From Clostridium sp. Marseille-P299 (GTDB taxonomy: Bacteria > Bacillota > Clostridia > Lachnospirales > Lachnospiraceae), in the NCBI RefSeq assembly GCF_900078195.1, contig NZ_FJVE01000007.1, positions 310,001 through 374,000 on the forward strand: a stretch of 64,000 bases of DNA, in the 5' to 3' direction. Within the stretch, counting starts at the first letter, position 1, and each line of letters starts with the position of its first letter. The position numbers were made by a program, and so were the translations under genes. The notes below the pieces were generated by a model. The model searched no databases and had not been told where the DNA came from. It saw only the letters and a program-made list of their open reading frames with translations. Below are positions 23,645-32,302 of the stretch, piece after piece.

Positions 23645-24076
23645 ATGTCATTGTATGGAGTCTCTTTTAAAGAATTTGCCTCTACCTATGATATCTTCAA
23701 GCAAGTAAAGAAAGTTGAAAGAATTCAAAAGATTAATAAACTACAGCCTTCTTATTTGGATGAAAAGTTAACTCGGATTATTAATAAATTTAGTGCAGGT
23801 AACAGGTTAACGAAAGATGAGCTGTCTTATTTGGTAGAAAGAAGTCCTATGCACTATCAAAAAGTAGTCCGTGTAATGAAAGAAAGAGAACGTTTGGAAA
23901 GCCGTTTAACGGCTGCTAGTGGGCAGGTAGAAGTAGATGATGTTGCAATACAGGCGGTGAATGGTATTAATAGTTTAAGAGTTCAAGATCATTTTATGAA
24001 TACAGCTCGCATCAATCAATACAGGTCCGCACAAAATGAATACAAACAAAAGTTAGATGATAATCAAAATAAGTAG
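23645..24076 (+). CDS. Conserved protein of unknown function
   Basis: 143 residues from the ATG at 23645, behind TAAGGAGTG; an upstream in-frame start overlaps that ribosome site. The product is helical and charged (FKQVKKVERIQKINKLQPSY, then HYQKVVRVMKERERLESRL), probably with coiled-coil character and no membrane segment. I do not recognise a family. A hairpin (CTTATAGGT/ACCTATAAG) ends the transcript before the next gene. Confidence 0.6.
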   Translation: MSLYGVSFKEFASTYDIFKQVKKVERIQKINKLQPSYLDEKLTRIINKFSAGNRLTKDELSYLVERSPMHYQKVVRVMKERERLESRLTAASGQVEVDDVAIQAVNGINSLRVQDHFMNTARINQYRSAQNEYKQKLDDNQNK

Positions 24077-24138
24077 GCAGTATTAGAATGAGCAGTAGAC
24101 TCCTTTAAGTTTACTGCTCGTTAATTTGTAGCGAAATG

Positions 24139-24172
24139 CTTATAGGTGAATACAATAACCTATAAGAATTTT
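24139..24172 (+). terminator. Hairpin terminator between the two unknown genes
   Basis: CTTATAGGT (24139-24147) pairs with ACCTATAAG (24158-24166), followed by AATTTTT. The ribosome site of the next gene follows directly, so it may attenuate rather than fully stop transcription. Confidence 0.6.
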
Positions 24173-24189
24173 TAAGGAGAATAACAAGC

Positions 24190-24720
24190 ATGTATGAACG
24201 TGTGAACCTCATGAACCTATTTCGAAAGTTGTGGGAACAGCATATTATGTGGACGAGATCATTTATTATTAGTGTTGCAAGTGACTTAAAAGATCTTGAT
24301 CTTGTTACCAAACGTTTACTAGAGAATCCAGTTGATTTTGCTAACGTATTAAGACAATATTATGGAGACAATATCGCAATTCAATTTCAAAATTTATTTA
24401 CAGAGCATCTTTTGATTGCTGGTGATCTTGTAAAAGCAGCGAAAGCAGGAAATAATGCGGAAGTTGAGAGTTTACGCAAAAAATGGTATGAGAATGCAGC
24501 TCAAATTGCTAGCTTTTTAGCAAAAATAAATCCACATTGGGACGAAGAAGAGTGGAAACATATGTTTAATACCCATTTACAATTAACAGAACAAGAGGCA
24601 GTAAATAGGCTCCAAGGAAGATTTGAAGAAGATATAAGTGATTTTGAATTGATCGAAGAAGAAGCGCTAGAAATGGCAGATATGATGACCTTAGGAATCA
24701 TAGAACAGTTTCAGCTTTAG
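24190..24720 (+). CDS. Conserved cytosolic protein of unknown function
   Basis: 176 residues, ATG behind TAAGGAG. The sequence LFRKLWEQHIMWTRSFIISV, ENPVDFANVLRQYYGDNIA, HLLIAGDLVKAAKAGNNAEV, WYENAAQIASFLAKINPHWD and EEALEMADMMTLGII belongs to a helical family widespread in Firmicutes. From memory, close relatives are sometimes labelled acetylglutamate kinase; I see no nucleotide-binding or ArgB motif, so that name is unsupported. The repeated conserved His/Trp/Glu positions could hold a metal or ligand. Function unknown. Confidence 0.7.
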   Translation: MYERVNLMNLFRKLWEQHIMWTRSFIISVASDLKDLDLVTKRLLENPVDFANVLRQYYGDNIAIQFQNLFTEHLLIAGDLVKAAKAGNNAEVESLRKKWYENAAQIASFLAKINPHWDEEEWKHMFNTHLQLTEQEAVNRLQGRFEEDISDFELIEEEALEMADMMTLGIIEQFQL

Positions 24721-25172
24721 AAGAAATGAGGAGAAATTAACAATATTACGCCCCTAATTTACTTATATATTCAATGTACAAAACAATGTAACATTTTTAT
24801 AAATAGGTTTTCTATATAATGTGTAGCTATTAATATAAATATTAGTGGCTATTATACGCAACAAATTATAAAATAGGAAAAGCAAGTAACATTCATTTTC
24901 TATCTAAAAAACAAAAGATAGAACATTTAAGTTCTACTGTTGGTGGTGGCCATACAAAAAGGATTGTTTGTCTTTATGTGGTATTTACAAATCTTAATAC
25001 TTTTGGTACAAGTTTTAAAGAATAGAATTTGGAAAAAGTAACACAAAAGATAAAAAATAAGACTAACATTTTGGAGAATATAGAAAAAAGATTATATTTA
25101 GAATAAATAATTAAAAAAACTGAAAATTTGTGATATAATTAATAAGTTCATTGAAGAAAATCACAGATGGAT

Positions 25173-25221
25173 ATCATATACGAAATCATATACGAAATCG
25201 TATACAGAAATCATATACGGA
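25173..25221. repeat. Four tandem copies of ATCATATACGAA
   Basis: Two exact 12-bp units (25173-25184, 25185-25196), one 13-bp variant (ATCGTATACAGAA) and one 12-bp variant ending at 25221. They lie in the 637-bp gap 24721-25357; the remainder of the gap is AT-rich with no gene, apart from the promoter at 25303. Confidence 0.75.
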
Positions 25222-25302
25222 ATTCATAGATGGATATTATTCGTGGAAAATTCAATGAATATTAATAAGATGTAAAGAAAATGTTAAGAAATTAATCTGA
25301 TA

Positions 25303-25331
25303 TTGTTCTTTATATTTTATAATGTTATAAT
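25303..25331 (+). promoter_or_regulatory. Promoter of the CNNM-type gene
   Basis: TTGTTC (25303-25308), 17 bp, TATAAT (25326-25331). The start codon follows 26 bp after the -10, with ACAGGAGG between. Confidence 0.6.
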
Positions 25332-25357
25332 TTGTTCAAAAACAGGAGGTAGATGTT

Positions 25358-26698
25358 ATGAGCGACCCTGAGCCGGGTAGTATTATTATGCAGCTGCTTG
25401 TAATCGTGTTATTAACACTCGTCAACGCATTTTTTGCCGGTGCGGAGATGGCAGTTGTATCAGTCAATAAGAATAAGATTAAAAAATTGGCGGAAAATGG
25501 CAATAAAAAAGCGGTATTAATTCAAAACCTTTCAGAAGATTCAACAAAATTTTTATCATGTATTCAAGTTGCTATTACATTTGCGGGATTCTTTTCTAGT
25601 GCTTCTGCAGCAACTGGTATTTCACAGTTACTTGGAGCTTGGTTAAAAGAAAGAGGAATACCATCAGCAGATACGTTGTCAATGATTGTAGTTACTGTAA
25701 TTCTTTCTTATTTCACTTTGGTATTTGGAGAACTTGTACCAAAACGAATCGCTTTACAAAAAGCTGAAAAATTCAGTTTATTTACAGTTAGACCAATACA
25801 CTTTATTTCGAAAATTATGTCTCCATTTATTGCGTTATTATCAATTTCAACAAAAGCTGTTTTAATGCTATTTGGAATGAATAAAGGGAACAATGAGGAA
25901 ACTGTTTCGGAAGAAGAAATCATAGCAATGGTTGAAGAAGGTAGTGAACAAGGTATATTTAATCTTAGAGAAAAAGAAAGGATTAACTCTATATTCTCGT
26001 TCAATGATAAAAAAGCAAAAGATGTTATGAAGCCAAGGGTAGAAGTCTTTGCAATTAACATAGACGACCCATTAGATTCATATTTAGATAGATTGTTGGA
26101 ATGCAGGTATTCAAGGGTACCTGTTTATCAAGGGGAAAGAGATAATATCATTGGTGTTTTAAACATGAAGGATTTTATGTTAGAAGCAAGAAAATCTTCA
26201 TTTGAAAAAGTTGATATTAGAAAAATTTTAAGTGAGCCATATTTCGTTCCTATAACAAAAAATGCAGATGAACTATTATGGGAATTACAAACATCAAAGA
26301 AGCATATAGCAATTCTTATCGATGAATATGGCGGATTTTCGGGCATCGTTACAGTAGAAGACTTAGTTGTTGAGATCATTGGTGATGTTATGAATGAATG
26401 TAATGTTCAAGAATCACGAATTAAACAAGTGGATGAACATTCATATCTTGTAGATGGAAGTATGGAAATTGAAGACTTAAATAATAAGTTGGGGGTCGAA
26501 TTACAGTCAATTAACTATGATACAATTTCTGGCTTGTTAGTCGAGCATATGGGACATATCCCAAGTGAAAAGGAAAAACCTACAATTAAGATTGGTAATT
26601 ATGTATTTAAGGTTCAACAAGTAAAAGAAAAAAGAATTGATAAAGTCCTTTTTATTATACAGCCCAACTATCATGAGATGGAATTAAAGATGGAATAA
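25358..26698 (+). CDS. CNNM/CorC-type membrane protein (HlyC/CorC family; probable Mg2+/divalent cation transporter)
   Basis: 446 residues. Residues 8-195 form the DUF21/CNNM membrane domain with four hydrophobic segments and conserved LVNAFFAGAEMAVVSVNK and VFGELVPKRIALQKAE. Residues about 215-335 are a paired CBS module (VMKPRVEVFAI ... SRVPVYQG ... LIDEYGGFSGIVTVEDLVVEI), and residues 350-440 are the CorC/HlyC domain (DGSMEIEDLNNKLG). Bacterial CNNM relatives export or exchange Mg2+ with control by nucleotide binding at the CBS pair; the older haemolysin label is misleading. The gene precedes phosphate and potassium transport genes on the same strand, suggesting a general ion-homeostasis cluster. 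Confidence 0.88.
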   Translation: MSDPEPGSIIMQLLVIVLLTLVNAFFAGAEMAVVSVNKNKIKKLAENGNKKAVLIQNLSEDSTKFLSCIQVAITFAGFFSSASAATGISQLLGAWLKERGIPSADTLSMIVVTVILSYFTLVFGELVPKRIALQKAEKFSLFTVRPIHFISKIMSPFIALLSISTKAVLMLFGMNKGNNEETVSEEEIIAMVEEGSEQGIFNLREKERINSIFSFNDKKAKDVMKPRVEVFAINIDDPLDSYLDRLLECRYSRVPVYQGERDNIIGVLNMKDFMLEARKSSFEKVDIRKILSEPYFVPITKNADELLWELQTSKKHIAILIDEYGGFSGIVTVEDLVVEIIGDVMNECNVQESRIKQVDEHSYLVDGSMEIEDLNNKLGVELQSINYDTISGLLVEHMGHIPSEKEKPTIKIGNYVFKVQQVKEKRIDKVLFIIQPNYHEMELKME

Positions 26699-26761
26699 AG
26701 AAACTAGTACCATAGTTTTATTTCTATATTTCATACGACAAAAGATATACGGAGGAAAAAT

Positions 26762-27814
26762 ATGAATATCTCGTTTTCTGAATTTATCATTCAGGTACTA
26801 AATAACCCTGCGTTGTTAATTATTGTAGCATTAACACTTGGGGTTATATGGGTGAATGGATTTACAGATGCACCGAATGCGATTGCAACCTGTATTTCTA
26901 CTAGAGCCTTATCACCTAAGAAAGCTATTTTAATGGCGGCTATCTTTAACTTTTTTGGTGTTTTAGTAATGACTATGATTAATGCAACGGTTGCAGAGAC
27001 CATATATAATATGGTTGACTTTGGAGGAGACTCTAAGGATGCATTGGTTGCACTTTGTGCAGCACTTTTTGGAATTGTTATCTGGGCGATAGCAGCCTGG
27101 GCTTTTGGTATTCCAACGAGTGAAAGTCATGCATTAATCGCTGGACTTTCTGGAGCAGCAATTGCATTACAGGGAGGTTTTTCAGGAATTAATGGTGCAG
27201 AATGGGTGAAAGTTCTTTATGGACTTTTAATGTCCACTGCATTAGGTTTTGGCGTTGGTTTTGTAACAGTAAAATGCATCGAGCTTATTTGCAGACGCAT
27301 GAACCGTGTTAAAACAAATCGTTTCTTTAAAGGTGGACAAATTGCTGGTGGTGCTGCTATGGCATTTATGCATGGTGCACAAGATGGCCAGAAGTTTATG
27401 GGTGTATTTCTACTTGGTATGTTTTTAGCAAATGGGAATAGTGAAGTAACTAATTTTCATATTCCATTTTGGTTAATGGTATTATGTTCTGTAGTAATGG
27501 GACTTGGTACTTCTATTGGTGGATATAAAATTATCAAAACAGTTGGAATGGGTATGGTTAAGCTTGAAAGTTATCAAGGTTTTGCAGCGGATATCGCCGG
27601 TGCAATCTGCCTATTAATTTCGTCTGTGTTTGGTGTTCCTGTTAGTACGACACATACAAAAACAACAGCAATCATGGGTGTTGGTGCATCCAAGAGATTA
27701 TCCTCAGTTAACTGGGGAATTGTAAAAGAAATGATGGCAGCTTGGATTCTTACATTCCCAGGTTGTGGTTTAGTTGGTTTTATTATTGCCCATATATTTA
27801 TGAGAATATTCTAG
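26762..27814 (+). CDS. pit: PiT-family inorganic phosphate transporter
   Basis: 350 residues with about ten membrane segments. Both PiT signature repeats are present: GFTDAPNAIATCISTRALSP near the N-terminus and FGVPVSTTHTKTTAIMGVGA near the C-terminus, each holding the conserved D/T and N/H residues for phosphate and cation. It should import phosphate (or metal phosphate) by ion symport. GGAGGAAAA precedes the ATG. The DUF47/PhoU-like gene follows 91 bp downstream, the standard pairing for low-affinity phosphate uptake. Confidence 0.92.
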   Translation: MNISFSEFIIQVLNNPALLIIVALTLGVIWVNGFTDAPNAIATCISTRALSPKKAILMAAIFNFFGVLVMTMINATVAETIYNMVDFGGDSKDALVALCAALFGIVIWAIAAWAFGIPTSESHALIAGLSGAAIALQGGFSGINGAEWVKVLYGLLMSTALGFGVGFVTVKCIELICRRMNRVKTNRFFKGGQIAGGAAMAFMHGAQDGQKFMGVFLLGMFLANGNSEVTNFHIPFWLMVLCSVVMGLGTSIGGYKIIKTVGMGMVKLESYQGFAADIAGAICLLISSVFGVPVSTTHTKTTAIMGVGASKRLSSVNWGIVKEMMAAWILTFPGCGLVGFIIAHIFMRIF

Positions 27815-27905
27815 TATTAGAATTTAGTGTAAATTAACATAAGGAATAGTTAAAATCTACTTATTTTAAGAAATAGTCATTGAACTGAAAGGTACAGGTA
27901 AGGTA

Positions 27906-28529
27906 ATGAAGAGTAAAAAAGGTTATAGTTATTATGATGAATTTGCTGCTCAGTCAGCTCTTAGTTTGCAATCAGCCGAGATGTTATATAGTATTATAAA
28001 GGATTTTTCACAAAGTCAAATAGAAGATAAAATCAAAGAGATGCATGAACTTGAGCACTCCGGAGATATCGTTAAACATAATATGATGAGCTATCTTCTT
28101 AAGGACTTTTTACCTCCAATTGAAAGAGAAGACATCATTAGCTTAGCTCAAAATATTGACACTGTTACAGACTGTGTAGAAGAAATTTTAATTCGTCTTG
28201 ATATATATAATGTAAAAGAATTAAGACCAGAAATTTTACAATTTGCTGAGTTATTAGTACGTTGTTGTAAGAGTGCTAATACTATGGTTACTGAATTTAA
28301 AAACTTTAAAAAGTCCTCAATTCTCCAAAAAGAAATTATTGATTTAAATCACTTAGAAGAAGAGGGAGATAGACTTTACGCTAGCAGTGTAAAATATCTA
28401 TTCCAAACTTGTAAAGATCCAATTACACTTATGATTTGGTCTGATATTATGAACTGTTTTGAATCTTGCTATGATGCTTGTGAAAATGTTGCAGACGATA
28501 TCGAAAGTATCATATTAAAGAATTCATAA
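27906..28529 (+). CDS. DUF47/PhoU-like PiT accessory protein
   Basis: 207 residues, all helical, with the family pattern: YYDEFAAQSALSLQSAEMLY, KEMHELEHSGDIVKHNMMSY, FLPPIEREDIISLAQNIDTVTD and LNHLEEEGDRLYASSVKYLF. The E-x-x-GD motifs bind metal in PhoU-type four-helix bundles. It acts at the inner face of the membrane on the PiT transporter upstream, probably gating or regulating phosphate uptake. The ATG follows GGTACAGGTAAGGTA, a modest ribosome site, consistent with cotranscription with pit. Confidence 0.9.
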   Translation: MKSKKGYSYYDEFAAQSALSLQSAEMLYSIIKDFSQSQIEDKIKEMHELEHSGDIVKHNMMSYLLKDFLPPIEREDIISLAQNIDTVTDCVEEILIRLDIYNVKELRPEILQFAELLVRCCKSANTMVTEFKNFKKSSILQKEIIDLNHLEEEGDRLYASSVKYLFQTCKDPITLMIWSDIMNCFESCYDACENVADDIESIILKNS

Positions 28530-28637
28530 GAACTTATTAATTATATTTTTGTTAGGGAAACGAAGAAAATAAAGAAATAGTATGTTATAATACATACATA
28601 AATTCTAAAAAAATATTTCGTTGTAAGAAGGAAGAAT

Positions 28638-29930
28638 ATGAAACGCATAAAACAGATTAGCCCTTTAAGGTTAATCGTACTTGGATTTGCATTAGTAATA
28701 TTAATCGGAGCCATTATTTTATGGTTACCGTTTTCAGCTAACGAAGGTGTAGATGTACCATTTATTGATGCACTGTTTACATCAACTAGTGCAGTCTGCG
28801 TAACTGGCTTAATTGCCGTTGACACCGCAGATACATTTAATGGTATAGGACGAACTACTGTAGCTCTTTTAATCCAAATTGGTGGATTAGGAGTTACAAG
28901 TGTTGGTGTTGGATTACTGATACTAGCAAATAGAAAAATTGGAGTTAAGGGTAGAGTATTAGTAAAAGAAGCTTTAAACTTAAATTCAATTAAAGGAGCG
29001 GTAAGTTTAGTTAAATCCATTTTATTGATGACATTATGTTTTGAAGTAGTAGGAGTATTTTTAAGCTTCCTTGTATTTTCCAGAGATTATGCTCCATTAA
29101 GGGCACTTGAAATTAGTGTATTCCATTCCATAGCAGCATTTAATAATTCTGGATTTGATATACTAGGGGGATTGCAAAACCTAATTCCATATCAAGATAA
29201 TGTCTTGCTTAATTTAACGACTTGCGGCCTTATTATATTTGGTGGTATTGGATTTTATGTAATTAAAGAGGTTATTAATAAACGTCATTTTAAGAAATTT
29301 AGTTTACATACGAAAATTGTACTTGTTATGACAGGTAGCTTATTAGTAATTGGAACTATTTTAATAAAATTGACGCAAGATATTCCTTGGCTTGGTGCCT
29401 TCTTTTTTAGTACATCAGCAAGAACGGCAGGATTTAGTACTTATAACCTTGGGACATTTTCAAATGCAAGTTTGTTTGTTATTATAATTCTGATGTTTAT
29501 TGGTGCATCCCCTGGTTCTACTGGTGGTGGTATTAAAACAACAACTACTTTTGTACTTGGATGTACAGCGTATAGTGTTGCTACTAATAAGCATTGTACT
29601 GCATTTAAAAGAAAAATACCGAATGAGATAATTTCAAAAGCATTTGTGATTACCTTACTTGCAACAAGTGTTGTCTGTTTTAATACTTTTTTACTTTGTA
29701 TTTTAGAGCCAAAGTATAGTTTTTTACAGATACTATTTGAGGTAACTAGTGCGTTTGGTACTGTTGGTCTATCAACAGGTATAACGCCGCACTTGACTGT
29801 TTTAAGTAAACTGATTATTATAATTACAATGTTTATTGGACGCCTTGGACCATTAACAATGGCATCCATCTGGTCTTATAAGGCGATGGCACAAGTTCAT
29901 TACTCAGAAGAAAATGTAGTTATTGGGTAG
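28638..29930 (+). CDS. ktrB: Potassium uptake protein, KtrB/TrkH type
   Basis: 430 residues with eight to ten membrane segments and four pore loops. The first selectivity-filter loop is TSTSAVCVTGLIAVDT; the second region is FNNSGFDILGG; a third is FFSTSARTAGFSTYNLG followed by GASPGSTGGGIKTTT; the fourth is FEVTSAFGTVGLSTG. The length and lack of an N-terminal extension fit KtrB rather than the longer TrkH. It forms the membrane channel for K+ uptake, often Na+-coupled, regulated by the cytosolic KtrA encoded 14 bp downstream. Confidence 0.9.
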   Translation: MKRIKQISPLRLIVLGFALVILIGAIILWLPFSANEGVDVPFIDALFTSTSAVCVTGLIAVDTADTFNGIGRTTVALLIQIGGLGVTSVGVGLLILANRKIGVKGRVLVKEALNLNSIKGAVSLVKSILLMTLCFEVVGVFLSFLVFSRDYAPLRALEISVFHSIAAFNNSGFDILGGLQNLIPYQDNVLLNLTTCGLIIFGGIGFYVIKEVINKRHFKKFSLHTKIVLVMTGSLLVIGTILIKLTQDIPWLGAFFFSTSARTAGFSTYNLGTFSNASLFVIIILMFIGASPGSTGGGIKTTTTFVLGCTAYSVATNKHCTAFKRKIPNEIISKAFVITLLATSVVCFNTFLLCILEPKYSFLQILFEVTSAFGTVGLSTGITPHLTVLSKLIIIITMFIGRLGPLTMASIWSYKAMAQVHYSEENVVIG

Positions 29931-29944
29931 GAGGAAGGAATAAA

Positions 29945-30616
29945 ATGTTTCAACATCGTTCAGCGATAGAATATGGTGTAGTTGGCCTTGGCCGTTTTGG
30001 TTCAGCACTTGCAAAAACACTAGCAGAAGCTGGTAAGGAAGTTATTGTTGTAGATAATAACGAAAGTAAAGTTAAACAAATCCGTAATGTAGTTACGGAG
30101 GCTTTCGTTGTTGGTACCTTAGATAAAGAAAATTTAGAAGAAACAGGTATTCAAAATTGCCAAACAGTTATTGTATGTATAGGAACTGCGATTGATACGA
30201 GTATTCTCACAACGCTAAACTTAATTAGTATGGGAGTGCCTAGGGTTATAGCAAAGGCTATTAGTATTGATCAAGGTAGTGTACTTGAGAAAATAGGTGC
30301 AGAAGTTGTATACCCTGAAATCGATATGGCAGTTCGTCTTGCAAACCGATTAGTTTACTCTAAAGGATTGGATTTTATTAAACTAGACGGTGACGTGGAA
30401 GTATCTGAAATTAAGGTTTCAAAGAAGCTAGTAGGCCTTAGTGTAGTAAAAGCGGATTTAAGAAGTCGTTTTAATCTTAATATCATTGCAATAGAGCATC
30501 AAAATATTACAACAATACAATTAGATCCAGATTATGTATTTACTGCAGATGATGTTTTAGTTGTAATAGGTAAGAAGAAACATATTAGTAATTTTGAAGC
30601 TTATTTGGCAGATTAA
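29945..30616 (+). CDS. ktrA: KtrA/TrkA regulatory subunit of potassium uptake
   Basis: 223 residues with one RCK_N and one RCK_C domain. The N-terminal Rossmann motif is VVGLGRFGSALAKTLAEAG, followed by the acidic VVDNNES that binds nucleotide ribose. The C-terminal half (VSKKLVGLSVVKADLRSRFN, ending ADDVLVVIGKKKHIS) is the ligand-binding RCK_C domain, which may bind c-di-AMP in Firmicutes. The single-repeat size matches KtrA rather than the double TrkA. It gates KtrB, encoded just upstream, and the transcript ends at the terminator at 30633. Confidence 0.92.
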   Translation: MFQHRSAIEYGVVGLGRFGSALAKTLAEAGKEVIVVDNNESKVKQIRNVVTEAFVVGTLDKENLEETGIQNCQTVIVCIGTAIDTSILTTLNLISMGVPRVIAKAISIDQGSVLEKIGAEVVYPEIDMAVRLANRLVYSKGLDFIKLDGDVEVSEIKVSKKLVGLSVVKADLRSRFNLNIIAIEHQNITTIQLDPDYVFTADDVLVVIGKKKHISNFEAYLAD

Positions 30617-30632
30617 TAAATACGTATTAGAT

Positions 30633-30692
30633 AAAAGTTTATGTAGCATTTTACTTTGTTCATTCAGAGTAAAATCTGCATAAACTTTTTTA
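30633..30692 (+). terminator. Terminator after ktrA
   Basis: AAAAGTTTATG...GCATTTTACT pairs with AGTAAAAT...CATAAACTTTT and runs into TTTTTAG; a long stem with one internal bulge. Confidence 0.8.
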
Positions 30693-30803
30693 GTTTGTTT
30701 TATTTTTATCAAAAAGTGTGAGAAATGAAAATTATTTGTGTATATGATTGTAGTATACGATTTTGATTTGTTCGCAATCTTGTATTTGCAGAAAGAGGTT
30801 TAT

Positions 30804-31793
30804 ATGGGAATTAAAATAATAGGAACTGGAATGTACGTACCAGATATTATAGTTACAAATGACGACTTAGCTACAATTGTTGATACAAGCGATGAATGGA
30901 TAACTCAAAGAACTGGTATCAAAACAAGACATTTAACCAATGGTGAACTCACATTTCAAATGGGTGCCAAGGCTGCGAAAGAAGCAATAGAAAATGCAGG
31001 AATAATGCCAGAGGACATTGATATGATTTTGGGAACAACTATGACACCAGACTGCTTTATGCCATCCATGGCATGTCTAGTTGGCCATGAATTAAACATA
31101 AATAATGCTGTATGTATGGATCTTAATGCAGCATGTACTGGATATATATATGCACTAGACACCGCTAGGTCATTTCTTGAAACCGGCAATTATAAGAATA
31201 TATTAATTGTATCTTCAGAAGTAATGTCAAGGACAATTGACTTTAATGATCGGGCAACTTGCGTTTTGTTTGGTGATGGAGCTGGCGCTACAGTTGTTAC
31301 GAAATCAGAGGGATTATACGCGTCAAACCTTGGGGGAAATCCAACCGGCGCACTTAAATTGTATGCAAAACTACCAGCACCAAACCATCCATTTAAAAAA
31401 GGAGACTCGGATTGGGGTAACCCTGATGTAAATGCATATATAGACGAGGCTATTCGAATGGAAGGAGATGAAGTTTATAAATTTGCAACTACAGTGATGC
31501 CTAAGGCTGTAAAAAATGTAGTTGAAAAGGCTGGGATTTCATTGGAACAATTGGATATGCTAATCCCTCATCAAGCCAATGTTCGTATTTTATTATCGGC
31601 TAATAAACGTCTTAAGATGCCATTTGAAAAGATTTACGTAGGTATTGAAGAGTATGGTAATATATCAAGTGCTTGCATACCTTTAGCAATGCATAAGCTA
31701 TCGAAAGAGAACAAACTGAAATCTGGTGATAAAATCTGTATTGTTGGTTTTGGTGCAGGATTAACCTATGGTTCAGTCGTTTTTGAATGGTAA
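30804..31793 (+). CDS. fabH: 3-oxoacyl-ACP synthase III (KASIII, FabH family)
   Basis: 329 residues from the ATG at 30804 (GAAAGAGG upstream), giving MGIKIIGTGMYVPD, the family start; a longer frame upstream lacks a site. The catalytic triad is visible as Cys111 in NAACTGYIYALD, His near 255 in IPHQANVRI and Asn near 285 in EYGNISSA. KASIII condenses acetyl- or branched acyl-CoA with malonyl-ACP to start fatty-acid synthesis. It stands alone, away from a fab cluster, so it may be a second FabH or a specialised starter enzyme. The insertion around residues 195-225 (LPAPNHPFKKGDSDWGN) is longer than in the standard enzyme. Confidence 0.9.
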   Translation: MGIKIIGTGMYVPDIIVTNDDLATIVDTSDEWITQRTGIKTRHLTNGELTFQMGAKAAKEAIENAGIMPEDIDMILGTTMTPDCFMPSMACLVGHELNINNAVCMDLNAACTGYIYALDTARSFLETGNYKNILIVSSEVMSRTIDFNDRATCVLFGDGAGATVVTKSEGLYASNLGGNPTGALKLYAKLPAPNHPFKKGDSDWGNPDVNAYIDEAIRMEGDEVYKFATTVMPKAVKNVVEKAGISLEQLDMLIPHQANVRILLSANKRLKMPFEKIYVGIEEYGNISSACIPLAMHKLSKENKLKSGDKICIVGFGAGLTYGSVVFEW

Positions 31794-31941
31794 AATATTT
31801 TAAACGAGCAGTTTAAAACTTTGATAAGCACAACGCATCAGATGGCGTAGCGCAGTGGCATTTTTTTCATGCTTATCTATAAGTTATCAATGATGGGTTT
31901 AAGTCATATAATTAATTAAGGAATGATTGTAAGGGAGCATT

Positions 31942-32199
31942 ATGCTATCTTGTGAATTAGTTACATTTATTTCTACATTTTCTTGTTGTCTTGCTAAAGG
32001 AAAGTCAGTGGAAGAGATTTCATTAATGTCTGCAGTGTTTATGCTAATTGGAGACAATCTTGCTACCATAGCTGCGCAAGAGGTGTTATGTGTTAGCTTA
32101 GAAGAAGCGAGGAGAAAAGAGGAAAGTAGAGAAATAGAACATAGTACAAGAAAAGACGAATGCAGTAATACAGAGGAACAATTAAATATAGAATGTTAA
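31942..32199 (+). CDS. Small conserved protein (possible DUF6774-type)
   Basis: 85 residues, ATG behind AAGGGAGC. The first 57 residues (CELVTFISTFSCCLAKGKSVEEISLMSA, then LIGDNLATIAAQEVLC) are a compact helical region with several Cys. They resemble a small Lachnospiraceae family that I recall as DUF6774; this is from memory and uncertain. The tail is highly charged. Role unknown. Confidence 0.55.
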   Translation: MLSCELVTFISTFSCCLAKGKSVEEISLMSAVFMLIGDNLATIAAQEVLCVSLEEARRKEESREIEHSTRKDECSNTEEQLNIEC

Positions 32200-32223
32200 G
32201 ATTCTTGAGATTGTGGCAGTTTT

Positions 32224-32280
32224 TAGATGAATAATACCTCCAAACCAAGTATATGATTGAAGGTATCATTCATCTATTTT
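32224..32280. terminator. Bidirectional terminator between convergent genes
   Basis: TAGATGAATAATACCT pairs with AGGTATCATTCATCTA with one mismatch, with T runs on the plus side. It serves the small gene on the plus strand and probably the membrane protein gene on the minus strand. Confidence 0.75.
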
Positions 32281-32302
32281 AGTCACATTCTTTTTTTATT
32301 TA

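Noticed and set aside
24190..24720. Acetylglutamate kinase (a label sometimes attached to this family)
   Set aside because: No ArgB-type nucleotide or substrate motifs; the protein is a small all-helical family.
28541..29020. Antisense frame over ktrB
   Set aside because: Shadow of the membrane protein gene; no start signals.
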